Part shown: positions 41,012-50,146 of the stretch, one piece after another | Layout of the letters: every line of letters starts with the position of its first letter | How positions within the stretch are numbered: the stretch's first letter is position 1 | Source of the DNA: CAZDIO01 sp964505555 | GTDB taxonomy: Bacteria; Bdellovibrionota_C; UBA2361; SZUA-149; CAZDIO01 | DNA length: 64,000 nt | Assembly (NCBI GenBank): GCA_964505555.1 | Contig: CAZDIO010000117.1 | Span: 1-64,000, forward strand | Direction of reading: 5' to 3' | Translations under genes and position numbers: made by a program | Notes under the pieces: generated by a model | Seen by the model: the letters and a program-made list of their open reading frames with translations, nothing else | Told to the model about the DNA's origin: nothing | Database searches by the model: none

Positions 41012-44000
41012 GTGCGGCTTCTATTGAAATTCATTACGCTTCTTCTAGCGCTGTGTAGTATTCTTGCGGCACCCATAGCCTCTGCAGACAACCAGCGTCC
41101 TATCACTCATGTAGGAAGCGTCCTTCGGCATGGTCATGTCGGAGAACCAATGATCTTTGATGCCTCGGAGTCATTTGATCCTGATGGAAACATTGTAAGC
41201 TACACGTGGGAATTCGGAGATGGGACGACGGAGCGTTTAACTCAACCGGTTACTACCCACCGCTATAATCAACAAGGAAACTTTAATGTCGTTCTTACCG
41301 TTGAGGACAATAACGGAAAAACCAGTTCCAGTGTATTAGATGGAAACTCCCCAGGGGTAAGTATCGCCGGAGAGAATTTCTGTATCGGAGATGGGTTTTG
41401 TTGGGAGAATCCGTGGCCAATTGGTGAAACACTAAACACGGTCTGGGCATTTTCAGGGACAAATGTTTTTGCTGCCGGAAATAGTGGCGTCCTACTCCAG
41501 TTTAATGGATCAAACTGGATCAGACGTGAGACAAACACAAGAGTAGATCTCTCCAGAATGTGGGCCAACGATCCCAACAACATCTGGTTTAGCGGGGGAT
41601 ATCGATGGAACGGATCCACTATTGTCCCACCTCAGTTAAGCGCTGGTGTTGCTGGAACGGGAGACATCGCAGGAATAAATGTAAACGATGTGTGGATGCC
41701 GGTTTTGGTAAACGGGACTCGACAAGGCTTGGTTCGCTTTAATGGGACTAGCTGGTCAGCACCACAATTAACAGAAGCTGCTTTTTACTTTATTGGAAAT
41801 GTTCAAGGTAAACTCTACGCTTTAAGTGATCGTGGGCTCTATCGCTATACTTCTGGTTCATCGTGGACCTTTCTTTCAAATAGCGGGGCTCCCGATGGCG
41901 TTGAGAACTATCGTCGGATGTGGGGAAGTTCTGATACTGACATCTGGCTTGTTGGAGCAAATCGGGTAAAACGATGGAATGGCACAAGTTGGGGAAATAT
42001 TCCTGGTGCTCCTACGATATACACCTTTATCGGAGTATGGGGCACTAGTCCTTCAGACGTATTTCTGCTGGGGGATAGTTTTTGTAACTCCTACCGTTGG
42101 AATGGAAGTACGTTTACCTCCATTCCATATTCTTTGACACTTGGTTTTGACAATAATATGGGCGCTATTCACGGCACCGGTCCAAACGATGTCTGGGGAG
42201 TGGGGAATCTGGGTGCCATAACCCATTGGAACGGATCTCAATGGTCCGGGGGTCAGGGAATAAGGGATTTTTCTTCTCCGAGTAAGCAGAGGATTTTTGG
42301 TTCCGGGACCTCTGCGGTATGGACACCAGCCCAGCATTGGGACGGTGGCTCATGGTCATTTCGATCATCCTACGTCGATCGTCCTCACAACAGTATGTTT
42401 AGTTTCTCAGTGAACGATATTTGGGTGGGAGGATATACCGGTGTATCTCATTTTGATGGAAACAATTGGACAACATACAGCTTGGAGTTTGGCACTTTTA
42501 CAAACCTCGATTCGATAATTGACATTTGGGGAGTAAACTCAAATGATCTCTGGGCTCTTAAGGGCGTAGCAGGGAAGTTGTATCATTGGAATGGAAACAC
42601 CTGGTCCATCGTCTCAAATGCTCCGGTCTCATCAATGATTTGGGGTGCTTCACCAAATCAGATCTGGACCGCCGGAACAAACTCCGCAAACACTGAAGCG
42701 ACAAACATTATATATTTCTATAATGGATCAAGCTGGGTCCCCCAGTATAATGGCGCTGCAAACGTTCGCATCAACCGTCTCTGGGGAAGCAGCGCCTCAG
42801 ATGTCTGGGCCGTAGGAACAAAAGCTGGAACGGGGTTGATTTTACGTTATAACGGCACCACCTGGTCCCAAGTCTCTCCTGCTCCGACGATACCGATTCT
42901 TAACGACATCTGGGGAAGAGCAGCAAATGATGTTTGGCTTGTGGGTGAAGAAGGAATCGTTCTTCATTGGGATGGAACGCAGTTTGAGATCTTTGATGGT
43001 GGCACAACAAGAAGATTTACCTCAGTGTGGGCCAGTCCTTTAGAGGTCTGGATTGCTTCTGGAAACGCTATTCTTCGAAGGAAACTCAGCACCACAACTC
43101 CGCACACTCTAACTACAAATATTGGCTCTGGGCAGGGACGAGTCGATATCGTTCCCCACCAAACAAGTTTTGCATCCGGCAGTGAAGCTACCCTTGTCGC
43201 CGTTCCTGCTCTTTCTCAAGTTTTTACTGGGTGGTCTGGTTGTAGCACGGGAAATCAAAACCCGCTGACGATTACGATGAACACAAACAAAAGCTGCACC
43301 GCTAACTTTGCCCCCGGGTATGTGCTCACCGTTGAGCTCCTCGGTCTTAGTCAAACGATCGGCACAGTGACCATTAGTCCTGACCTTCCTACCTATCCCC
43401 ATGGAACATCTGTTACTTTGACCGCTGCTACTAACCCGGAAAGTGGGTGCTCTAGTTTTCTTGATTGGAACGGAAATCCCGCTGGCTCACAAAACCCACT
43501 AACGATAACAATGAATAGTGACAAACACCTCGCCGCTCGATTCATTACTTCAGGAGCGGCATTACTCACACGATCCGTTAGCAATTCAAGTGCTGGTATG
43601 CTTGATGGAATCGGTAGCACCTCAGGCTCAACAAGCTCCATCAACTGCGACTCAGACACAAGTCTTCCTGTTAGCGTTAACAACGGTTTTTCTCTAATCG
43701 ATATCGTTAATAACGGGCAATCAAAAGGTCCACAAAATCCCTATGCTCTTTTAGACATTCTTTCTAACCACAATGTGCGTGCGTATTTCCGGCAGAATGG
43801 CGATCTCACCCCTCCGGTTATGAGCTCCTTTACAGTTACAAACTCTGCTGGTCAAACCTTACCTACCGGGTCTACCCTCTCAGGTCTCGTGGCTTTCCAG
43901 ACCCAAGTTACTGACAGTGGAGGAGTATATAAGGTTGAGTACTATGCAGGGACCCGCCTCCTTGCCACTGTTTACTATAATGGAAACTCTCCGACGTCTG

Positions 44001-44746
44001 GTGCGCTTTTTGAATTCGATACTTCAACACTGGCAAACGGAAACTATACCCTGAGTGCAAAGGCGTATGATACGGCGCTTAACTCCACCATCTCTGCTGG
44101 GTTTCTTATCACCTCAAGTAATCAAGTTTTAACCCCTGTTATTATCACAAGCTCTCCGATCGATGGCTTTATTGATCCCTTAGAGGACCGAGATGCGTCA
44201 AATGCCAACACCCTTTTTGGTGTTAATGAAGTTTTTATTACCTTCTCAACTCCGGTAAAGAGCGCAACAAGTGACGGAATTGGTGGTTTGAATTTTCGGG
44301 TGCAGTGCTTAAAAAATGGAAACACTGCGTCTGATCTTCAAACAAATGGCGTTCCGACGGTTAACGCAATGTGGGGAAGTGGTGCGGGACCTTACCGGCT
44401 CTTACTTTCAAAACGACTCTGTCTTGGAGCGTGGACTGAGATCTCAGCAAAAAACATTATGGCACCCGGTGGAAACCTTATTTCACCAACTGGAAATCGA
44501 GTACTCTTAGGATCACTCCCGATGGATCTCACCCAAGACGGAAGAGTTTTAGGAGATGATGTTTCTCGCTGGCTACAAATTTACAACGATACCTATAACC
44601 CGGGAGCCCTTCTTAAACCTCTTGTTCTCGATCAAAAACGAAACGGCATTATCACCGGAGAAGATATCTCCCGAGCAATCCAGCTCCTTAACGGCATAGG
44701 AACATTCCGCAACTGGAACGGTTATGAGATGGGACCAAAACCGTAA
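41012..44746 (+). CDS. Large secreted protein: PKD domain, propeller repeats, Ig-like and dockerin-like end
   Basis: A 1244-residue surface or secreted protein. After a signal peptide (KFITLLLALCSILAAP) comes a PKD domain (about 30-110, FDASESFDPDGNIVSYTWEF in part). About twelve propeller blades follow (130-690), each with a 'WGSS..DVW.VG' word such as LWGSSASDVWAVG. Then come two or three InlB B-type repeats (GWSGCSTGNQNPLTITMN), an Ig-like domain with TPPVMSSF, and a C-terminal pair of EF-hand-like loops (DLTQDGRVLGDD, DQKRNGIITGED) like a dockerin. The GTG start has a weak ribosome site; a TTG at 41024 is an alternative. Adhesion or matrix binding is likely but unproven. Confidence 0.87.
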   Translation: MRLLLKFITLLLALCSILAAPIASADNQRPITHVGSVLRHGHVGEPMIFDASESFDPDGNIVSYTWEFGDGTTERLTQPVTTHRYNQQGNFNVVLTVEDNNGKTSSSVLDGNSPGVSIAGENFCIGDGFCWENPWPIGETLNTVWAFSGTNVFAAGNSGVLLQFNGSNWIRRETNTRVDLSRMWANDPNNIWFSGGYRWNGSTIVPPQLSAGVAGTGDIAGINVNDVWMPVLVNGTRQGLVRFNGTSWSAPQLTEAAFYFIGNVQGKLYALSDRGLYRYTSGSSWTFLSNSGAPDGVENYRRMWGSSDTDIWLVGANRVKRWNGTSWGNIPGAPTIYTFIGVWGTSPSDVFLLGDSFCNSYRWNGSTFTSIPYSLTLGFDNNMGAIHGTGPNDVWGVGNLGAITHWNGSQWSGGQGIRDFSSPSKQRIFGSGTSAVWTPAQHWDGGSWSFRSSYVDRPHNSMFSFSVNDIWVGGYTGVSHFDGNNWTTYSLEFGTFTNLDSIIDIWGVNSNDLWALKGVAGKLYHWNGNTWSIVSNAPVSSMIWGASPNQIWTAGTNSANTEATNIIYFYNGSSWVPQYNGAANVRINRLWGSSASDVWAVGTKAGTGLILRYNGTTWSQVSPAPTIPILNDIWGRAANDVWLVGEEGIVLHWDGTQFEIFDGGTTRRFTSVWASPLEVWIASGNAILRRKLSTTTPHTLTTNIGSGQGRVDIVPHQTSFASGSEATLVAVPALSQVFTGWSGCSTGNQNPLTITMNTNKSCTANFAPGYVLTVELLGLSQTIGTVTISPDLPTYPHGTSVTLTAATNPESGCSSFLDWNGNPAGSQNPLTITMNSDKHLAARFITSGAALLTRSVSNSSAGMLDGIGSTSGSTSSINCDSDTSLPVSVNNGFSLIDIVNNGQSKGPQNPYALLDILSNHNVRAYFRQNGDLTPPVMSSFTVTNSAGQTLPTGSTLSGLVAFQTQVTDSGGVYKVEYYAGTRLLATVYYNGNSPTSGALFEFDTSTLANGNYTLSAKAYDTALNSTISAGFLITSSNQVLTPVIITSSPIDGFIDPLEDRDASNANTLFGVNEVFITFSTPVKSATSDGIGGLNFRVQCLKNGNTASDLQTNGVPTVNAMWGSGAGPYRLLLSKRLCLGAWTEISAKNIMAPGGNLISPTGNRVLLGSLPMDLTQDGRVLGDDVSRWLQIYNDTYNPGALLKPLVLDQKRNGIITGEDISRAIQLLNGIGTFRNWNGYEMGPKP

Positions 44747-44770
44747 TTGGCTGTAAAGTAGACCCATGAG

Positions 44771-45418
44771 TCAGAGAACATCGTATATCGCCCAGGGAAC
44801 TTGAGACCTAAGTGCCCAATAGCGATCACCATACGACCAATGCCACCATTCAAATTCATAGTTTATAAATCCCTGACTGCTCATGGCTTGAATTAAAATC
44901 TGTCGGTTTGCTTGCGCTACGGATGAGATGTTCTCTGCATGAGTAAATCCGGCATTGTGATTTTGAATTGGAGTCTCGTCACTTGTAGAACCCATATCGA
45001 GCTCCTTTCCAAAACGATCAATGAGAGAAAGATCTATCGCCGAACCCGTTGCATGCGGGGGAAACTCATCTGGGTGGGCGACATACAAAGCCGCATCATC
45101 TCTCAATGCTTGGTCATCTTTTTCTGGGAACTTCTCTTTGAGCGCTTGAAAATAGTGCTGATAAATCGTGCGTTGAATTGAGAGTGACCGATATCCCTCT
45201 TCAATGAGGAACTTCATTCCATCAGGCAACAAAACACTGGCCTGACAGAGTCGACTGGCCACGCTCTGGCGAATCAGACTAAATTGGGGGTTTGGCTCTT
45301 GCCTTTTTTTTGAAAAAGAAAACTTTTCGAACGTGCGTAAATCCACCAGGGGCTCATAACACTCTCGTATTGGCATTGAGAGCACGTGAGAATTTGACAG
45401 CAATACTCTGGTGGTCAT
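44771..45418 (-). CDS. D-alanyl-D-alanine dipeptidase (VanX/DdpX family)
   Basis: Zinc dipeptidase of the M15D family that cleaves D-Ala-D-Ala. In 215 aa the VanX residues are all placed as expected: R77 (EGYRS), zinc ligands H122 and D129 in PHATGSAIDLS, E190 and zinc ligand H193 in EFEWWHW. In vancomycin resistance VanX removes the normal dipeptide; in E. coli DdpX recycles it for food. The start overlaps the stop of the methyltransferase by one base (TAATG). No signal peptide is seen, so it should be cytoplasmic. Its neighbour across the divergent promoter region is a double D-Ala-D-Ala ligase. Confidence 0.88.
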   Translation of the reverse strand: MTTRVLLSNSHVLSMPIRECYEPLVDLRTFEKFSFSKKRQEPNPQFSLIRQSVASRLCQASVLLPDGMKFLIEEGYRSLSIQRTIYQHYFQALKEKFPEKDDQALRDDAALYVAHPDEFPPHATGSAIDLSLIDRFGKELDMGSTSDETPIQNHNAGFTHAENISSVAQANRQILIQAMSSQGFINYEFEWWHWSYGDRYWALRSQVPWAIYDVL

Positions 45419-46164
45419 TACCCCTTCTTCTCTACTAGGTAACAGGAGAAATGTTCGCGCTCTCCCTCAACGTTTACTAACCGAAGCTCACCAAAGCCCA
45501 CCTCGATCATCTGTTGTTGAAGCTCAGAAAATGTGATCAACCGGGACGCACGCTCTACAAAATAAGAACTTTCACCAATTTGTAATTTAATTCTCCATAT
45601 TCGCGTAGCATCTTCAAAACGAGCAATGATCGTTTCTTCAATTCTCACCTCGAGTCCTCCCACTTGAGCGCTAAAGTCACTGTTCATTATTGGATGAGTT
45701 TGGCTTTTCTCATTTGGAAGATCCAGGTAGAAACTCCCGTGAGGTTTGATACAGGCTGCAAAGCTTTGAAGAATGCTTTTTAACTTTTCATTTGTTACAA
45801 CCGCCTGTTGACCATCTTCCCAGGTATCTGCATACATCAGGGAGTTTCCACGACAGATCAATAAATCAAACCGTTCGGGGAAGATGCTCCCGAGACTGCT
45901 CCAATGATGAACTCTGGGAACTACTGGCAATCCTTGTCGAGAGGCATTCTCCTCTAAACGCGTTAACATCTCCTTACTTGAATCACTGAGCTCGATTGCG
46001 TACCCTGCCTTGATTAAATCAAGACTTAAAAACCCAGTGCCCGCAGCACAGTCAAGAATATTACTCTTTCGAAAGGGAGAAAAAAGCCGATCAAAGCTCC
46101 GAAAGAGTTTGGGGCGATTATAAATCGCTTGTAAATACAGGTCATAAAGTTCTGGAAAGCTCAC
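45418..46164 (-). CDS. Class I SAM-dependent methyltransferase
   Basis: A 248-residue methyltransferase. The SAM-binding glycine motif is ILDCAAGTGFLSLDLI (about 36-51), the acidic residue follows in AIELSDSSKEML, and motif IV is FDLLICRGNSLMY. The C-terminal part (about 150-245) is beta-rich, as in small-molecule methyltransferases such as the glycine/sarcosine type. It lies between the Lrp-like regulator and the dipeptidase on the same strand, so it probably belongs to their function. The substrate is unknown. Confidence 0.88.
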   Translation of the reverse strand: MSFPELYDLYLQAIYNRPKLFRSFDRLFSPFRKSNILDCAAGTGFLSLDLIKAGYAIELSDSSKEMLTRLEENASRQGLPVVPRVHHWSSLGSIFPERFDLLICRGNSLMYADTWEDGQQAVVTNEKLKSILQSFAACIKPHGSFYLDLPNEKSQTHPIMNSDFSAQVGGLEVRIEETIIARFEDATRIWRIKLQIGESSYFVERASRLITFSELQQQMIEVGFGELRLVNVEGEREHFSCYLVEKKG

Positions 46165-46221
46165 CGTAATACCCTTGTCATTCTCTGCCTTCTTATCTTT
46201 ATGAAAAACGGATTTAATATC

Positions 46222-47220
46222 TTATTTGATCTTCCTCGGAGGATTAAGAATATTTCTAAATCCCGGGGTCCATTCATCATAATGAATCACAAGACTGTCA
46301 ATTTTTCGAATCAATTTTGGAAACTCCTTGCGAAGCATCTCAAGAAGTTTTTCATAGGCAGAAAAACTTTCAATCACAATCTCTAGCTCAAGAGACCAGA
46401 GGTTTCGTAGAAAGTAGATAACTTGTGGAATATTCGATACGTATTTGATGAATCGTTGATACTCTCGTTCTTCAAAGCTATGTACCTCGATCAAAGTTTT
46501 AAAATATGTAAGTCCTAGTTTTTTAAAGTCGAGATCAACTCGATAGTGTAGCAAAATCCCTGCTTGCTCTAACTTCTGCATCCGCGCTCGCACAATCGCT
46601 GGAGTTGTGCGCAAACGGCTTGCAATTTCGGTTACAGGAATTCTTGCATCATCAACAAGCTCAGCAATGATATTATAGTCTACTGCTTTTAGATTTGCCG
46701 GGGTGACATCTTTGACATATTCAAGTGGGGGAGAACAATGTCCAGTAAGATAATTACTTGGATACTGGAGAACAACCACAGGCACGTAACCCTGAAGATC
46801 TACCACTACCGATCGAAAATCTGTGGTTAATTTTTCAATAACTTGAAACAGCTCACTATAATGTTGATAAAAAAGTCCGATGAGTAGATCCCAAGATCCA
46901 GAGGTGAGTCCATACCAATATACATTTCCAAGCTTTTTCAAATAGCTAATTAGCTTCTCTCGCTCATCAGAGATATTAATCAGTTTGACGTGAATTTTAT
47001 AAAGATGATAACCCATCTTTCCTGGACTAAAAGAGGTCCGAAAGCCCCGGATAACTCCGGCATCTAAAAGTCGGTGCAGATGATACTCCACCGTTTGTCG
47101 TGGCCGTCCAAGGCGCTCCGATATCGCCGGAAGCGAAGTTCGACAGTCAAGCTCCAACACATGTAGCAGCTCTCGATCAAACGGCGTCAAAACTGCGTGC
47201 TGGAGTTCCTTAACTTTCAT
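46222..47220 (-). CDS. Double-module Lrp/AsnC transcriptional regulator
   Basis: A 332-residue protein containing two complete Lrp/AsnC units in tandem. Unit one: HTH at about 10-58 (LTPFDRELLHVLELDCR ... ETVEYHLHRLLDAG-like) and a RAM domain to about 140. Unit two: HTH at about 175-220 (DYNIIAELVDDARIPVTEIA) and a second RAM domain to 315. Ordinary Lrp proteins are 150-170 aa with one unit. Lrp members sense amino acids. It diverges from the double D-Ala-D-Ala ligase gene (about 205 bases apart) and heads the operon with the methyltransferase and dipeptidase. A TTG 30 bases upstream could start it. Confidence 0.88.
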   Translation of the reverse strand: MKVKELQHAVLTPFDRELLHVLELDCRTSLPAISERLGRPRQTVEYHLHRLLDAGVIRGFRTSFSPGKMGYHLYKIHVKLINISDEREKLISYLKKLGNVYWYGLTSGSWDLLIGLFYQHYSELFQVIEKLTTDFRSVVVDLQGYVPVVVLQYPSNYLTGHCSPPLEYVKDVTPANLKAVDYNIIAELVDDARIPVTEIASRLRTTPAIVRARMQKLEQAGILLHYRVDLDFKKLGLTYFKTLIEVHSFEEREYQRFIKYVSNIPQVIYFLRNLWSLELEIVIESFSAYEKLLEMLRKEFPKLIRKIDSLVIHYDEWTPGFRNILNPPRKIK

Positions 47221-47425
47221 AGGGGAGACTATATCAAAATTGCCAACCAATGATATTCGGTCCGTTTTTAAGTAAAACTAAATAAATTCAATTAGTTAAA
47301 CTACAAACGACCAATCCGATATTTAGCAATATTTAACAAATCTTGCCTTTTTAAATAACTTCTGCCAATATTCTTCTGGGCTGCTTTGGTGCTCCCATAG
47401 TCAAAAATAAGCGTCTTTTGAGAAA

Positions 47426-49846
47426 ATGATAAAGATTGCCATACTCTGTGGAGGATCATCTGCCGAACGAGGGATCTCCCTCAACTCCGCTCGATCCGTC
47501 TACGACCATCTTCCTCGAACACAATTTGAAATCTCATTAGTCTATTTTGATCTCCTACTCGAACCATATCAGATCACCCCAGCACAACTGTACTCAAATA
47601 CACCTTCAGATTTTGATTTTAAACTACATCACGTAGCACACCCTCTCAGCAAGCAAGCCCTCGCGCAGTTACTGACCAATGTAGATCTAGTTTTTCCGCT
47701 CATTCATGGGCGGTTTGGCGAAGATGGTGAACTTCAAGCGATGCTTGAGAACTTAGGTTGTAACGTTCTGGGTCTTGATAGTCAGGCTTGTTTGCAAAGC
47801 TACGACAAAGCACTGGCACGAACACATCTGAGACAACTAGGACTTTTCACCCTTCCCTACCTTCTCCTCAATAATACCAATGGCGCACTCAAAGAAGTAG
47901 AGAACTTCATGAGCCAATACAGCCTGGAAAAGATTGTCGTAAAGCCCTGTCGGGGAGGTTCAAGTATTGGGGTTGGCGTAGCACTTAATTCACAAGAAGC
48001 GGTAGCGCTCATTGAGGAAATACTGAGCAAAAACATTGACTCACAAGCACTTGTTGAGCCCTACTGTGTCGGCCAAGAGTTTACTGTGATCGTTTTCCAA
48101 AACGATGTCGGCGAACCGGTACCTCTCGTTCCAACAGAGATTGAGTTATTAAATCGTGATCAACGGTCCATTTTTAGCTATCGCAGAAAGTATCTCCCTT
48201 CTCACCAGACGGTATATCATAGCCCACCACGCTTTTCGCCGAAGATCCTCTCAGAGATCAGCGCGCATGCAAAATCAGTCTTTCGCTTCTTTCAAATGCG
48301 GGATTTCGTAAGAATTGACGGTTGGGTTTTTCCGGATGGTCGCATTCTTTTTTCTGACATAAACCCAATAAGCGGCATGGAACAAAATAGCTTTTTTTTC
48401 CAACAAACAGCACAACTGGGGCTCTCACATACTGAGGCACTTCAATTTCTCATCCGCAATGCCTGCAAACGTCGTGCTCTAAGAATTCCCCTCACTACCG
48501 AACTTCCTACTCAAAAACAGAAAATCCCCGTGCGCGTTATTTTTGGGGGCAATACTGCCGAGCGTCAAGTGTCATTGATGAGTGGTACAAATGTTTGGTT
48601 AAAACTTCGCGGATCAAACCAATATGAACCTACCCCCTACCTGCTTGGGACCGATGGCACTATTTGGCAATTACCGTACGCTTATTGTCTCTATCACACC
48701 GTTGAAGAAATCTCTGCTCTCTGCGAAAAGAGCATTGAACGGGAACAGAGGCTAGCACCTCTTCGCGCGCAGATTCTAGAAGATCTGTGTCTTCCTTCGC
48801 AAAAACCTCATGCAGAATTTCTTCCTCATCATTTAACACTCACGGAGTTCCTCGCCTGTAAAGATCTCGTTTTTATTGCACTCCACGGAGGGGTCGGGGA
48901 AAATGGTATCTTTCAAGCTCAGCTTGCATCAGCAAATATTCCCTTCACCGGCTCAGCGGCACCGGCCTCTCAGCGATGCATGGATAAACTTGCAACTTCA
49001 GACACTTTGCAAGGTCTCAACTCTCTTGGAATACTTACCCCAAAAAAATTTAAACTCAATGTTCTTGAAATTGAACAAATAATTAAAAATGAAGCTCGCC
49101 TAGAAGCCCTTTGGAAACAACTACTCACTGAATTATCAAATAGTAAGGGAGAACAAACGATCATCATTAAACCGAACGATGATGGTTGCTCCGTAGGGGT
49201 GGCGCGCTTAGCCTCTGTGAAAGATTTGCAGCATTATTTACAAGCAATCATTGACAATCAAGAGGCCATATCTCCTGGGACCCTTCTTCTCCATGAAGAA
49301 ATTATTGAAATGCCTTCATTCAAACCAGAACTGCTGCTCTGTGAAGAATATATCATTTGCGATCACGTTTGCATCGAGGGCACTCATATACAGTGGACCT
49401 CCCGCACTGACTGGATTGAAATCACAATGGGGGTTGTTGAGCGAAATGGCAAGATGCACTCTTTCCATCCAAGCCTCACCGTTGCTTCTGGGAATGTGTT
49501 GAGCGTAGAAGAAAAATTTCAAGGGGGCACGGGAGTAAATATCACTCCACCTCCAGAGCAGTTTATTTCATTTGAAACGATCGAACTTGCAAAAAAGAGA
49601 ATGGAGCTGGTTGCAGGGAGACTGGGCCTTCGTGGTTTTGCGCGAATTGATGCTTTTCTCCATCGTCACACCGGAGAATTAATAATTATCGAAGCAAACA
49701 CGATTCCAGGGCTTACACCATCGACGGTAATTTACCATCAAGCTCTTGCTGAACCCCAGCCGGTAACTCCGAGAGATTTCCTTGAAGGAATTATTAGTGC
49801 CGCACAGATGAAGAGCGCTCCTGCGTTCGGATCAGAAGCGCGTTAG
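47426..49846 (+). CDS. Tandem D-alanine-D-alanine ligase fusion
   Basis: An 806-residue ATP-grasp protein made of two Ddl units (about 1-350 and 368-800). N-unit: GGSSAERGISLNSA, LIHGRFGEDGELQ, VVKPCRGGSSIGVGV, VRIDGWV; but its metal-binding strand reads FSDINPISGM, with Asp where Ddl has Glu. C-unit: GGNTAERQVSLMSG, ALHGGVGENG, IIKPNDDGCSVGV, EEKFQGGTGVNITPPP and the canonical IIEANTIPGLTPSTV. Ordinary Ddl has about 300-360 aa. The two units could catalyse different couplings or one may be regulatory. It is divergent from the Lrp-methyltransferase-dipeptidase operon. A normal ddl elsewhere in the genome cannot be judged. Confidence 0.88.
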   Translation: MIKIAILCGGSSAERGISLNSARSVYDHLPRTQFEISLVYFDLLLEPYQITPAQLYSNTPSDFDFKLHHVAHPLSKQALAQLLTNVDLVFPLIHGRFGEDGELQAMLENLGCNVLGLDSQACLQSYDKALARTHLRQLGLFTLPYLLLNNTNGALKEVENFMSQYSLEKIVVKPCRGGSSIGVGVALNSQEAVALIEEILSKNIDSQALVEPYCVGQEFTVIVFQNDVGEPVPLVPTEIELLNRDQRSIFSYRRKYLPSHQTVYHSPPRFSPKILSEISAHAKSVFRFFQMRDFVRIDGWVFPDGRILFSDINPISGMEQNSFFFQQTAQLGLSHTEALQFLIRNACKRRALRIPLTTELPTQKQKIPVRVIFGGNTAERQVSLMSGTNVWLKLRGSNQYEPTPYLLGTDGTIWQLPYAYCLYHTVEEISALCEKSIEREQRLAPLRAQILEDLCLPSQKPHAEFLPHHLTLTEFLACKDLVFIALHGGVGENGIFQAQLASANIPFTGSAAPASQRCMDKLATSDTLQGLNSLGILTPKKFKLNVLEIEQIIKNEARLEALWKQLLTELSNSKGEQTIIIKPNDDGCSVGVARLASVKDLQHYLQAIIDNQEAISPGTLLLHEEIIEMPSFKPELLLCEEYIICDHVCIEGTHIQWTSRTDWIEITMGVVERNGKMHSFHPSLTVASGNVLSVEEKFQGGTGVNITPPPEQFISFETIELAKKRMELVAGRLGLRGFARIDAFLHRHTGELIIIEANTIPGLTPSTVIYHQALAEPQPVTPRDFLEGIISAAQMKSAPAFGSEAR

Positions 49847-49874
49847 GACAATTTCGCACCTCTACAGGGGCCTA

Positions 49875-50057
49875 TCAGTAGACTGCATTCATACTTGAGA
49901 GAGAAGCGGCTGTCTTTGAGCCTTCGTCTTTGAAAAAAGGAATCGCGATAACCACGATCAGCGCGGCGAGTAATCCAATGACTATGAGGCTTATTGCCCC
50001 CCGGTTACCAAAGGGTTTTTGCCGAAATTCTTTATGATCTGATGTTGTAAAAGTCAT
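49875..50057 (-). CDS. Small single-pass membrane protein
   Basis: Not recognised. 60 residues: polar N-terminus, one strong helix (ISLIVIGLLAALIVVIAIPFF, about 23-42) and a short polar tail. No Shine-Dalgarno precedes the ATG. It is convergent with the ligase gene and 90 bases beyond the 3' end of the MmpL gene, so it might be a distal gene of that unit. Confidence 0.4.
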   Translation of the reverse strand: MTFTTSDHKEFRQKPFGNRGAISLIVIGLLAALIVVIAIPFFKDEGSKTAASLSSMNAVY

Positions 50058-50146
50058 GTTAGTCTATCGGGCAGGGAAGATCAGAACACAAGCTCAAAAC
50101 GAAGTTATCCCTCAGATAGCATCGGCACACCTCTTCTCTACACCTT

